A stretch of DNA of 64,000 nt, taken from Alterisphingorhabdus sp038748365 (lineage in GTDB: Bacteria > Pseudomonadota > Alphaproteobacteria > Sphingomonadales > Sphingomonadaceae). Where the stretch lies: NCBI GenBank assembly GCA_038748365.1, contig JBCDIZ010000003.1, forward strand, positions 62,001 to 126,000, read 5' to 3'. The notes beneath the pieces were generated by a model. It made no database searches and had not been told where the DNA came from. It was given only the letters and a program-made list of their open reading frames with translations. Below, one piece after another: positions 16,444 through 24,785 of the stretch (the first letter of the stretch is position 1; every line of letters starts with the position of its first letter). A program made the translations under genes and the position numbers.

Positions 16444-18249
16444 TCAGGTAGCGTTAGCCTCCATCCTCTCAATCTGCTTTTCAAAGGTCTGCACCAGGCG
16501 GTCACGGAATTCCTTCGGCAGATCCTCTTCATCCTTAATGTCGCGGCATGCTTCTTTCAGGCCTTCAACGGCCTCAGCACGGGATTCTGCGAGATACTCC
16601 TTGTCACAGACGCCGATCATCATCACCGTGCGGCCATTGATCGTCTTGCTCGTGGTTCTGGCCGTATATTGACCATCGGAACAATCTTGCTTGAAGCTGA
16701 TATCGGGAACAAGGGTATCAACATTGACGCCCGCCAGAGCAACACGCGTAACATTACGGACATCACCCTGATTGATGCGGATCGTTGTGGTTGATTTGCT
16801 ACGGCTCGACTTTTGTCTATCGCGGATTTCTTGAGCGCGATCCCGTTGTGCCTGAGCTCTGTCACGAATAGCTTGCGCCCGATCACGTATCTCCTGAGCC
16901 TGATCTCGCATTCGCTGAGAACGATCACGTGCAGCTTGTGCCATATCGCGCGCCTGTTGCGCCTGAGCACGCGCAGCTTCGCTGCGATCGCGAGCAATCA
17001 TGCGGCTCTCGGCGCGCAATTCAGCAGCATGGGCTCTGGCTTCTGCCGCCATTTCCAACGCTTCACGCCGCAATGCTTCCTTCTCTTCTCTAAGCTCTTG
17101 AGAATCTTCTTCGCTCCAGTCGACCAATTCAACCACAACATTGGGCGTTTCAACCAATGTAACCTCGGGTGCTTCTGGCGGCTCTGAGGCAGCAGCAACC
17201 TCGGATGGTGCCAGCTCGACTTCCTCAATTGGTTGCTTCACCACATAGGCATTGCATACAGTGGCCGTCAGCGCCATGGCCGCGCCTGTACCGCCCAGCA
17301 TGGAGACCGAGCCAAGCACACGCCGGGTGCGTGATTTGGGTTTCTGGTTCATCAGGGTCAGCCTCTCTTTCAGTATATTTTTTGGTGCAAAAGGATGCGG
17401 CGTTAGCGGGCTGGCCAACGCCAAAGTCCGTCCAGTAGCCGCCTTTGCGATCAAGCGACTATATTGCGCCCGTTCATCGTCATTGGCCGCGGCCAGAACC
17501 CGGGCATCACAGGCCGCTTCCTGATCAAAGCGGAAGAAGCGATAGGCAAGCCATGCCAGCGGATTGAACCAGTGCAGCGAAAGCAAAAACATTGCGGCAA
17601 AATTGGCCCAAAGGTCACGCGCGCGATGATGCGCCAACTCATGCTGTAGCGCCAAGCGCTGCTCCATCGGCGTATAGCATGTGCCAAAATCAAGCGGCAC
17701 TGCAATGAAGCGCTTAAATATGCCGAAAGCAAATGGACCATCAATATCCGCGACCTCAATGATGCGGATATCATCAATCCGCTCGAGCTCACGCGCATCG
17801 GCCAGTATCTCGCGCCGCTGTTGCAGATAGACTGCAAGCTGAACGATCAGGAAGATTGCCGCACCGCCAAGCCAAAGGGTCAGCAATATCGGCAAAAGAT
17901 CAATCGATAACAGGCCGGTTTCCGCCACTTCGCGTGTCACATCTGCAATTGATGCGGCATTAGCGGACTGGCCAGTCACCGCGGCACCGATCTGGTTTAG
18001 CGGGCCATCACGCAATGCCGCCATGGGCGCTTCAACCTCAACCGTCTGGGTGAATACCGGAACAAACAGCCGAGCGAGTGGAATGAGCCATAGCAAATAA
18101 CTTAATTGCGGACCGAATATCCGCGCCATTGGTTTGCGGATCAGCATGACGATAAGCAACAGCAAAGCCGTAGCAATCAGCGTGTCACCGCTCCATTGCA
18201 TCCAGCTGGTTTCACCAAAGAACATATTTGTAAGCGAGGAGATGTTCAT
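16444..18249 (-). CDS. M56 family (BlaR1/MecR1-like) membrane metalloprotease with long coiled coil
   Basis: 601 residues. Four hydrophobic helices lie in the N-terminal 340 residues (about 21-37, 50-68, 112-142, 312-332). The zinc protease motif HELAH is at 203-207, and FDQEAACDARV (about 241-251) supplies the third ligand. M56 proteases of this kind cleave the paired BlaI-type repressor. The C-terminal region is not a penicillin sensor: residues 383-480 are charged helix with heptad repeats of the RDRAQEI type, followed by a ~115-residue Cys-containing domain (QDCSDGQYTA, MIGVCDK, KEACRD). It overlaps the blaI stop by 4 bp. What it senses is unknown. Confidence 0.87.
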   Translation of the reverse strand: MNISSLTNMFFGETSWMQWSGDTLIATALLLLIVMLIRKPMARIFGPQLSYLLWLIPLARLFVPVFTQTVEVEAPMAALRDGPLNQIGAAVTGQSANAASIADVTREVAETGLLSIDLLPILLTLWLGGAAIFLIVQLAVYLQQRREILADARELERIDDIRIIEVADIDGPFAFGIFKRFIAVPLDFGTCYTPMEQRLALQHELAHHRARDLWANFAAMFLLSLHWFNPLAWLAYRFFRFDQEAACDARVLAAANDDERAQYSRLIAKAATGRTLALASPLTPHPFAPKNILKERLTLMNQKPKSRTRRVLGSVSMLGGTGAAMALTATVCNAYVVKQPIEEVELAPSEVAAASEPPEAPEVTLVETPNVVVELVDWSEEDSQELREEKEALRREALEMAAEARAHAAELRAESRMIARDRSEAARAQAQQARDMAQAARDRSQRMRDQAQEIRDRAQAIRDRAQAQRDRAQEIRDRQKSSRSKSTTTIRINQGDVRNVTRVALAGVNVDTLVPDISFKQDCSDGQYTARTTSKTINGRTVMMIGVCDKEYLAESRAEAVEGLKEACRDIKDEEDLPKEFRDRLVQTFEKQIERMEANAT

Positions 18250-18617
18250 TTTTTCATCTCCTTCAACAGGCGTTCAATCTCGGCAATATCCTCTTCAGAA
18301 AACGCCTCACGTTCGGCGAGATGGGCAAAGAGCGGTCCGGCACGGCCCGAGAACAGGCGATTGACAAAGCGGCTGGATTCACCAGCGACATAGTTTTCGC
18401 GGTCCAGCAATGGGCGGTAAAGATAGCGGCGGCCGTCAACCTCATGGGTGATTGCACCTTTATTGACGAGGCGCGAGAGCAGGGTTTTGACCGTCTGCAA
18501 AGACCATTTGCGTTCAGCGGGCACCCTTTCGGCGATATCCGATGCCGTCAGCGGCGACTGCTGCCAAAGGCAATCCATCACCTCAAACTCTGCATCACTG
18601 ATGCGTTCTACTGCCAT
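18246..18617 (-). CDS. BlaI/MecI/CopY family transcriptional repressor
   Basis: 123-residue winged-helix repressor: ERISDAEFEVMDCLW and KWSLQTVKTLLSRLVNKGAI are the family's DNA-binding helices, and a C-terminal dimerisation helix follows. BlaI-type repressors dissociate or are cut when the partner M56 protease is activated. The start at 18617 has a strong GAGGAGGG site 5 bp away; the longer frame to 18740 would run through the operator candidates and is rejected. It overlaps the M56 gene start by 4 bp, so the two are co-translated. Confidence 0.92.
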   Translation of the reverse strand: MAVERISDAEFEVMDCLWQQSPLTASDIAERVPAERKWSLQTVKTLLSRLVNKGAITHEVDGRRYLYRPLLDRENYVAGESSRFVNRLFSGRAGPLFAHLAEREAFSEEDIAEIERLLKEMKK

Positions 18618-18701
18618 GTCTACCCTCCTCGCTCGTTCTGCCCCACTTTCGACAAACATCGCATAATCCATGCCCCAAATATCATGCGACTCACAGGCAT
18701 T

Positions 18702-18735
18702 GATTACGGTCGTAGGCGTAATGACTACGCTTGTA
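18702..18735. promoter_or_regulatory. Two tandem BlaI-type operator candidates
   Basis: GATTACGGTCGTA (18702-18714) and GACTACGCTTGTA (18723-18735) are near-identical 13-mers exactly 21 bp (two helical turns) apart. Each holds a TAC-N4-GTA dyad, the core shape of BlaI/MecI boxes (TACA..TGTA). They lie 85-118 bp upstream of the blaI start codon, where autorepression would be expected. Function is inferred. Confidence 0.55.
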
Positions 18736-18795
18736 AACATTGCTGCCAGATGAACCGTTGCTACTATTCGGCAAACGACATCTCAAAGCCGCTTT

Positions 18796-20247
18796 CTAGC
18801 TGGTGGGGAAGGTCAAAGTGGCGCTCAGGCCTTGTACGGCGCTGGCCTCATTCATGCGATTGGCAAGAGTCAGCGAACCCTGATGCTGTTCGGCAATGGC
18901 GCGCGCCAGTGTCAGGCCGAGACCGGTTCCACCGCTGGCTGTGTTGCGCGACTTCTCCAGCCGGTAAAAGGCATCAAAGATATGTGGCAACTCTTCCTCG
19001 GGAATTCCGGGGCCATCATCATCAATGCGGATAACCACCTGCTTATTGTCCAGGTGCAGGAAAATCCGCGCCCGCTCACCATAGCGCACCGCGTTGCTGA
19101 CCAGATTGCGAATGGCACGGCGCATCCAGGTGACATGCACCGGCGCGACCAGACGCGAGACCTCGACCAGATCGACCTCCTTACCGAGATCAGTGAATTC
19201 ATCGGCAATGGTATCGAGCAGCGCCGCGATGTTGACTGGCTGGGGCGGCTGGACATCATGGCCGATCCGCGCCAGCGCCAACATATCCTCCAGCGAGCGG
19301 TTGAGGTCATCAATGCTGGCGACCATGCGGCTGCGCAGTTTCTGATCGTCGACTGACTCCACCCGCACCCTAAGTGCCGCCAGCGGGGTTCTCAGATCAT
19401 GACCTATAGCGCCCAGCATCACGTCTTTCTCATCGAGCATCGCGCCGATGCGGCGGCTCATCCGGTTGAATGCTTGGGTCAAGTCGGCAACATCCTCAGG
19501 TCCGGATGGTGCCAGCGGCTCATGCCGCTGGGTTTCGGTAAAATCGCGTACACCACCGGTCAGCGCGGCCAAGGGCCGGGTGATCCGCCGTGCAACCAAT
19601 ATGATCGCCGCCAATAGCACACCATAGAGCAGCAGGGTCTGCACAATCAGCCATCCTGTGATGCGCCATACACTGGGCGGTGCCGGCACGCGGGTAGCGA
19701 GCCATTGGCCGTCCGGTCGCTGCAGCACCGCCATTACCCGACCTGTGTCAGACAGTATCGGAGGGGCAACTGCATCTGCTGGCGGTAATCTTGGGCGATC
19801 ATCGAAATAGACGGCTAGCTTTGCATGGGCGATATCATAACCGTCTAGCAGATCGGAAAGGCGCGCGGTCAGCGTGGGTTGCAACTCCATTTGCGCAATA
19901 TCAGGGGGATTATTCTCCAGCGTAATACCCCGGCGAAACCCGCGTCGGCGAAAGCGTGGGAACTGCTCATTTTCTGCGGCAATTTCTTCTTCGTTAAAGC
20001 CACGGCGACGCATGCGCTCGGCTCTGCGTTCACGCGCTTCATTCAATCGCTCCGTCGTGGTGACAATCCGCACACCCAGCGCATTGACCACCTGCACTTC
20101 GCGCTGCACTTTCTGGCCACGATAGAGCAGCACCGCATTGAACAGCTGCGCCGCCAGCAGCGCGATCGCCACCGCGGCGCAAATCTGACCAGTCAGGCTG
20201 CGGGGCCAAAGCCGGAGGCGCCGCTTTTCAGACTGCGCCTCGCTCAC
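18796..20247 (-). CDS. Two-component sensor histidine kinase
   Basis: 483 residues. The first helix is at about 20-42, a periplasmic domain of ~150 residues carries an unusually Arg/Glu-rich stretch (RLNEARERRAERMRRRGFNEEE), the second helix is at about 197-220, and then come HAMP, a DHp domain with phospho-acceptor His283 in GHDLRTPLAAL, the N box NLVSNAVRYG, G1 DDDGPGIP and G2 GGTGLGL. The layout is that of EnvZ/RstB-type kinases. It overlaps the response regulator stop by 4 bp. The signal is unknown; calcium or envelope stress would fit the EF-hand neighbour but that is a guess. Confidence 0.92.
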   Translation of the reverse strand: MSEAQSEKRRLRLWPRSLTGQICAAVAIALLAAQLFNAVLLYRGQKVQREVQVVNALGVRIVTTTERLNEARERRAERMRRRGFNEEEIAAENEQFPRFRRRGFRRGITLENNPPDIAQMELQPTLTARLSDLLDGYDIAHAKLAVYFDDRPRLPPADAVAPPILSDTGRVMAVLQRPDGQWLATRVPAPPSVWRITGWLIVQTLLLYGVLLAAIILVARRITRPLAALTGGVRDFTETQRHEPLAPSGPEDVADLTQAFNRMSRRIGAMLDEKDVMLGAIGHDLRTPLAALRVRVESVDDQKLRSRMVASIDDLNRSLEDMLALARIGHDVQPPQPVNIAALLDTIADEFTDLGKEVDLVEVSRLVAPVHVTWMRRAIRNLVSNAVRYGERARIFLHLDNKQVVIRIDDDGPGIPEEELPHIFDAFYRLEKSRNTASGGTGLGLTLARAIAEQHQGSLTLANRMNEASAVQGLSATLTFPTS

Positions 20248-20993
20248 CCGGCTTCGCCCATGGCTGTGACATTCGCCGCCAGCATATAGCCGCCGCCGCG
20301 TACCGTCTGGATCAGCTTCGGATCGCGGCTATCGGCTTCAATTTTCTTGCGCAAACGGCTGACCTGATTGTCCACTGCACGGTCAAACAAATGCGCCTCG
20401 CGGCCCTGCACCATATCGAGCAACTGATCGCGATTGAGCACCTGCCGTGGATGGCGGATAAACACTTCGAGCATCTTATATTCTGCCGATGACAGTGGCA
20501 CCAGAACACCCTCTGGATCAGTCAGGCTACGCTTGACCGTGTCCAGCACCCAGCCATCAAAGCTAAATCCAGCGATACGCTCTTCCTGTGCATAGCGCCC
20601 GGCACGCTCTACCCGGCGCAGCACCGTGCGGATACGCGCCACCAGTTCTCGCGGGTCAAAGGGTTTGGTGACATAATCATCGGCACCGATTTCCAGACCG
20701 ATAATCCGGTCGGTCGCCTCGCCACGCGCGGTGAGCATGATCACCGGCATATCGCCTTTGTCAGCAAGGTGACGGCACAGGCTGAGACCATCTTCGCCCG
20801 GCATCATCACATCAAGCAGCGCCAGATCATAAAGCGCGGTGCGCAAAAGACTGCGCGCCTCTCCGGCATGCGCGGCAGCGGTGACACGAAAACCATGGCC
20901 GGAAAGATAATCGGCGACAGACTCGCGCAGATCGCGATCATCATCGACCAGCAGAATATGCGGCATATCAGAATCGGCGGGTTTCTCAGTCAT
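20244..20993 (-). CDS. OmpR-family response regulator
   Basis: 249 residues with a receiver domain (acidic pocket DDD at 17-19, phospho-acceptor Asp61 in LALLDVMMPG, Lys in VTKPFDP) and a C-terminal OmpR-type winged helix (SSAEYKMLEVFIRHPRQVLNR, DRAVDNQVSRLRKKIE, VRGGGYML). It is the partner of the histidine kinase it overlaps. The start at 20993 (MTEKPADSD) is chosen; the frame extends to 21041 but the added residues are not family-like. It follows the EF-hand gene after 86 bp, so the three genes may share one transcript. Confidence 0.93.
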   Translation of the reverse strand: MTEKPADSDMPHILLVDDDRDLRESVADYLSGHGFRVTAAAHAGEARSLLRTALYDLALLDVMMPGEDGLSLCRHLADKGDMPVIMLTARGEATDRIIGLEIGADDYVTKPFDPRELVARIRTVLRRVERAGRYAQEERIAGFSFDGWVLDTVKRSLTDPEGVLVPLSSAEYKMLEVFIRHPRQVLNRDQLLDMVQGREAHLFDRAVDNQVSRLRKKIEADSRDPKLIQTVRGGGYMLAANVTAMGEAG

Positions 20994-21079
20994 GATTTGG
21001 CTCAGAGTAATGAGCGTAAGGCAGCATTGCCGGAACGACAAGCTGCCTTACTGGTGGGAGAAAGTTTCAGCCGTGGCGA

Positions 21080-21715
21080 TTAGCCGCGTGGACCACCGCG
21101 ACCGCCACGGCGCTGTTGACGCGTTTCACGTGCCGCTGCGCGCTCGGCTTCGGTAAGCTGGCCATCGCCATCGCTGTCTACCCGATCAAAGCGACGCAGC
21201 GCCTGGGCTTCCATCTCGGCATAGCTCACAGCACCATCGCCATCACTGTCAGCGCGTTTCAGCATCGCCTGACCACGACCACCTCGGCCCCGACCGCGAC
21301 CTTCAGCACCACGGCCGCCACGGCGCCCTTCACGTGCAGTCGCCAGTTCGGCTTCCGTCAACGCGCCGTTATTGTCAGTATCCAGTCGGGAAAAGCGCTT
21401 CTCGATACGCTCGGCCTGTGCCGCAGTCATTTCTTCCAGAGTGACCTGGCCATCACCATTGGCGTCCAACTTGGCAAAGCGTTCGCCTTGGCGTGCTTCA
21501 CGGTCGCTCGGATCAATCTGGCCGTCACCATTGGCGTCCATGCGGGCAAAGCGCTGTTGCAGCTGCGCCGTCATTTCATCGCGGGTGATAACACCGTCGC
21601 CATTGCTGTCGGCACGCGCCATGCGATCCGGTCCGCCAGGACCGGGCTGGGCCAGAGCAACGGTAGCGGCCAATGCCATGGCCAGAGTCGAGGAAATTGC
21701 AATCGTCTTTTTCAT
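21080..21715 (-). CDS. Secreted EF-hand calcium-binding protein
   Basis: 211 residues: a signal peptide (about 1-22, ending VALAQP), then six EF-hand loops, DSNGDGVITRDE, DANGDGQIDPSD, DANGDGQVTLEE, DTDNNGALTEAE, DSDGDGAVSYAE and DSDGDGQLTEAE, most with the Asp/Asn at 1, 3 and 5 and Gly at 6 needed for Ca2+ binding. A Gly/Arg-rich linker (REGRRGGRGAEGRGRGRGGRG) splits them, and the C-terminus is also Arg/Gly-rich. It is likely periplasmic and may buffer or sense calcium. It lies directly before the two-component pair, and its leader holds a terminator-like hairpin. Confidence 0.88.
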   Translation of the reverse strand: MKKTIAISSTLAMALAATVALAQPGPGGPDRMARADSNGDGVITRDEMTAQLQQRFARMDANGDGQIDPSDREARQGERFAKLDANGDGQVTLEEMTAAQAERIEKRFSRLDTDNNGALTEAELATAREGRRGGRGAEGRGRGRGGRGQAMLKRADSDGDGAVSYAEMEAQALRRFDRVDSDGDGQLTEAERAAARETRQQRRGGRGGPRG

Positions 21716-21743
21716 ATTATTCTCTCCTTGTTTCCAAGTGTGT

Positions 21744-21798
21744 AAAAAGGCGGAGCCGCAGCCAGGGGAACAAGATGAGGGTAAGTCACTGCGGCTCC
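21744..21798 (-). promoter_or_regulatory. Terminator-like hairpin in the leader of the EF-hand gene (candidate attenuator)
   Basis: Read leftward, GGAGCCGCAG (21798-21789) pairs with CTGCGGCTCC (21761-21752) across a 27-nt loop, followed by GCCTTTTT. This lies only 29 bp before the EF-hand start codon, so it is in the mRNA leader if the promoter is upstream. An outer pair, AAAAAGGCGGA (complement of 21856-21846) with TCCGCCTTTTT (complement of 21754-21744), could compete with it. Alternatively it ends a small RNA encoded in this gap. Confidence 0.5.
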
Positions 21799-22017
21799 TT
21801 GACCATGGTTATGCCCCGGCTTTGTCGCAGCCATTTGTCAGTATATCCGCCTTTTTGTCGCACAATGTATCAGCCTGACAGAGATGTTCATATGGCCGAC
21901 AGGATGCGTCTGAAAACGCTAGCTATTATCCGGTTGGCAGCTCTGGCTAAACTGCCCTAATGTATCTGACATAGCATTATATCTCGGAAGCTTACTCCCC
22001 ACACAGAGAGGATCACC
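21799..22017. other. Non-coding remainder between the divergent EF-hand and DUF1993 genes
   Basis: Contains the outer arm TCCGCCTTTTT (21846-21856) of the nested inverted repeat and the likely promoters of both divergent genes. An AGAGAGGA ribosome binding site precedes the DUF1993 start. I see no gene or clear -35/-10 pair. Confidence 0.5.
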
Positions 22018-22560
22018 ATGAACGTCTATGCCTTAACCGTGCCAACATTCACCCAGTTGCTCAATGGCCTGTCCGCACAGCTCGACAAGGCCAAGGCCTG
22101 GGCCGATGACGCGGGAAAAACGACCGAAGAGCTGCTGTCTGCACGGATCACCGAGGACATGCTGCCTCTGACTTCGCAAATCCGTTTTGTCTGTGGGCAG
22201 GCGCGTGATTCTGCAGGTAAGTTGACAGGTAAGACAATGCCTGCGGTGCCGGAGGATGTAGAAGCCTTTGACGGGTTGAAAGCGCTTATCGAGGAAACTG
22301 TGGCACTTCTCGGCGATCTGACAGAGGATGATTTTGCCGGCGATGAAGAGGCCATGATCGAACTCACCATTCCCAATGGCATGGTGTTTGACCTGACCCG
22401 GGCGCAATATGCGCGCGACTGGGCTCTGCCGCAAATCTATTTCCACGCCACAACCGCTTATGCGATAATGCGTTCGCTCGGCGTGGAACTCGGCAAAGCC
22501 GATTTTGTCGGACATATGTTCCGCTATTTCCGCGCTCCAGCAGAAGCGGCTGAAAGCTAA
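22018..22560 (+). CDS. DUF1993 family protein
   Basis: 180 residues. The N-terminus VYALTVPTFTQLLNGLSAQLDKAKAWA, the middle DMLPLTSQIRFVCGQARDSAGKLTG, and the C-terminal QIYFHATTAYAIMRSLGVELGKADFVG are characteristic of DUF1993, a predicted helical-bundle family related to DinB-like proteins. No biochemical role is established. A soluble cytoplasmic protein is expected. It has a good AGAGAGGA site and stands alone before the tRNA gene. Confidence 0.88.
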   Translation: MNVYALTVPTFTQLLNGLSAQLDKAKAWADDAGKTTEELLSARITEDMLPLTSQIRFVCGQARDSAGKLTGKTMPAVPEDVEAFDGLKALIEETVALLGDLTEDDFAGDEEAMIELTIPNGMVFDLTRAQYARDWALPQIYFHATTAYAIMRSLGVELGKADFVGHMFRYFRAPAEAAES

Positions 22561-22634
22561 ACCTTCGCGCCAATAAGCCAATGCGCAAAAATATTGACGC
22601 CACGCCGACATGCTGGCAATAGCGCCTCGGCTGA

Positions 22635-22708
22635 GCGGGTATAGCTTAGTGGTAAAGCCCTAGCCTTCCAAGCTAGTGATGCGGGTTCGATTCCCGCTAC
22701 CCGCTCCA
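22635..22708 (+). tRNA. tRNA-Gly(TCC)
   Basis: The cloverleaf can be drawn in full: acceptor GCGGGTA pairs with TACCCGC, D arm AGCTTAGTGGTAAAGCC, anticodon stem CTAGC/GCTAG with loop CTTCCAA (anticodon TCC, reads GGA), T arm GCGGGTTCGATTCCCGC, and an encoded 3' CCA. 74 nt including CCA. Confidence 0.97.
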
Positions 22709-22729
22709 TTTCCTCCTATCTTTACTGCT

Positions 22730-23779
22730 TCACTCTCTGATCGCTAGCACGAAATTGAGCGCCTCATCAGCATCGACTGCGATGTCGGGAACGACACCAT
22801 GCCCTTCGATGCGACCGTTCTTGATCGAATAATAGTCAGCGATCGGCAGGAAAAGGAGCATATCGCCCGGAATGTCGAACGGCTTTTGCGAAAGCATTGC
22901 ACCGGACGTTTGTTCGCCAACAATCTTTGCACGCCCTGACCCTTTAAGAGCATCTACAGCGAGCTCCGCTGCACTAGCTGTCTTCTTGCTAGTGAGAACA
23001 TAAGCTGGCCCCGTAAAGGCTGGTGATACCGGGGTAAATTGCACTCTGGTCGCCGGCGTCGCGGTCACATCACGCCAGAAACTGGTGATAGACCACCCCT
23101 CCCATGGGATAAGCCCTTCCAGATCTCTTGCACTGGGTGGACGAGCATTCATCGCATACCAATTTTGCGAGACGAATAGACCGGCATCATAGGGGTGAGA
23201 AAGCAAATGCTCCACCAATGGGCGTACTGCGAAAGCGCCACCTGTATTCTGACGCAGATCGATAATGAGCCGCTCTGCGCCCCACTCTTCCAACTCTATA
23301 TAGGCTGCGGTAATAGCGCTGACTGTATCAGTGCCCATCATGGTATTGACCGTGAGAATGGCATCATCATCCGCCCATGTCAGCTGCACGGCATCAGGTC
23401 CCACAGTGATAGTATCAAGATAGGTAGCGGTCTCTGCTGCCGTTCCCCGCGCCTTGCGCAGATTGACATGAGAGAATGGGGCATCCTGCCAGATTTCGCG
23501 AAAACCCTTCAAAAATGCATCCCGGTCAACTGCGCTGTGACCAAGCGCCATTATCGCAGCTTCAATTTTCAAATATTCGAGTTCATTCAGCTCATCTGGA
23601 TTATAGTGATAGCGCCGCATGGCTACTTTGATGGCAGTTGCCGCTTCAAGCATTTCGTTATTTTTGACGGGAATGGCGGCCGCGGCTCCTTCTGCTTTCT
23701 GTTCGAAATCTTGCCCAGAGGCAGCATAAATCAGCGCAGACGACAAAGCGATAGCGACAGGCAAAATTCGGCAAAGCAT
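22730..23779 (-). CDS. S41 family peptidase-like protein, secreted
   Basis: 349 residues with a signal peptide (about 1-22, ending AASGQ). The C-terminal half is the tail-specific-protease fold: ERLIIDLRQNTGG, then TSKKTASAAELAVDALKGSG with the likely nucleophile Ser in TASAAE, and IVGEQTSGAMLSQKPF. There is no PDZ domain, so it belongs with the short S41 proteins acting on peptides in the periplasm. The last residues (GHGVVPDIAVDADEALNFVL) match the usual C-terminal strand. Substrate unknown. Transcribed alone toward the tRNA gene. Confidence 0.82.
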   Translation of the reverse strand: MLCRILPVAIALSSALIYAASGQDFEQKAEGAAAAIPVKNNEMLEAATAIKVAMRRYHYNPDELNELEYLKIEAAIMALGHSAVDRDAFLKGFREIWQDAPFSHVNLRKARGTAAETATYLDTITVGPDAVQLTWADDDAILTVNTMMGTDTVSAITAAYIELEEWGAERLIIDLRQNTGGAFAVRPLVEHLLSHPYDAGLFVSQNWYAMNARPPSARDLEGLIPWEGWSITSFWRDVTATPATRVQFTPVSPAFTGPAYVLTSKKTASAAELAVDALKGSGRAKIVGEQTSGAMLSQKPFDIPGDMLLFLPIADYYSIKNGRIEGHGVVPDIAVDADEALNFVLAIRE

Positions 23780-23927
23780 CGTCTCTCCTGAAGAAGTTCG
23801 AGACGATCATAACCTTGTGTATTGCCGTAGTAAAGCACTACTGCGCAATCAATATCGCATAGCTATCATGCAAAAGGGGCGGAAGATCGCTCTCCCACCC
23901 CTGTTATTGTATTCTATCTTGCAGCTA

Positions 23928-24770
23928 TCAGTGCTTCTTGTCAGCCCAGATGGTGCGATAAGACATATAAGCCAGACCTGTCGCGATGATCAGGAAGATC
24001 AGTACAGCAAGACCAGTCTGACGGCGCTCAACCAGTTTGGGTTCGGCAGCCCAGATCAGGAAGGCGGCGACGTCTGTAGCCATCTGCTCCTGAGTCGCCG
24101 GAGTACCGTCATCATAGGTAACCTGATCATCGACCACGATCGGCTGTGCCATGGCGAGGTTCAGATTGGCGAAATAGGGGTTATAATTAAGGCCCGGACC
24201 GGGCATCGCATCAGGGAACTGCTCAGCTAATTCGGCTGGTGGCTCCTGATAACCCAGCAGCAATGAGCGGACATAATTGCCGCCATCATGGCGTGCCTTG
24301 GTGATCAACGACAAATCAGGTGGCAATGCATTGCCATTGGCCGCACGCGCCGCAACTTCGTTCGGGAAAGGCGAAGGCAAGGGATCAGACGGAATGTTCG
24401 GGCGCGTCGTTACCTCGCCAGTTTCCGGGTCGATGCTTGGCTGCGGGATCGCCCATTCAGCAGCAAGCGCCTTGATCTGATCTTCATTATATCCAAGGTC
24501 AGCAAAATTGCGGAAGCTCAGATATTTCATCGAGTGACAAGCGGAGCAAACCTCTTTGTACACCTTGAAACCACGTTGCAGCTGGGCGGTGTCAAATTTG
24601 CCCATCATGCCATCGGAAGCAAAATCATAATGCTCCGGATGCTTGTGAAAGACATGCTCGGCCGTCTCTTCATGCGGCTCTGACAGATAGGTGACCAGGC
24701 CAGTGCCGAAGGAATAAACCAGGACGCCAACAAAGAAGACGCCAACAAGTGTAGCGATTGCGCGGATCAT
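23928..24770 (-). CDS. petC: Cytochrome c1 of the bc1 complex
   Basis: 280 residues. Haem c binding motif CSACH at 75-79 in the typical KVCSACHSMKYLSFRNFADLGY-like context (here KEVCSACHS), then RPNIPSDPLPSPFPNE and the loop with the axial Met (DAMPGPG region), and a single C-terminal anchor helix (VLIFLIIATGLAYMSYRTIW). It passes electrons from the Rieske protein to a soluble or membrane cytochrome c. Third gene of petABC, 15 bp after petB. Confidence 0.96.
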   Translation of the reverse strand: MIRAIATLVGVFFVGVLVYSFGTGLVTYLSEPHEETAEHVFHKHPEHYDFASDGMMGKFDTAQLQRGFKVYKEVCSACHSMKYLSFRNFADLGYNEDQIKALAAEWAIPQPSIDPETGEVTTRPNIPSDPLPSPFPNEVAARAANGNALPPDLSLITKARHDGGNYVRSLLLGYQEPPAELAEQFPDAMPGPGLNYNPYFANLNLAMAQPIVVDDQVTYDDGTPATQEQMATDVAAFLIWAAEPKLVERRQTGLAVLIFLIIATGLAYMSYRTIWADKKH

Positions 24771-24785
24771 GTTTGACTCTTTTCC

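Noticed and set aside
21744..21856. Cobalamin riboswitch before the EF-hand gene
   Set aside because: Words such as GCCAGGGG were tempting, but the B12 box and the conserved core are absent.
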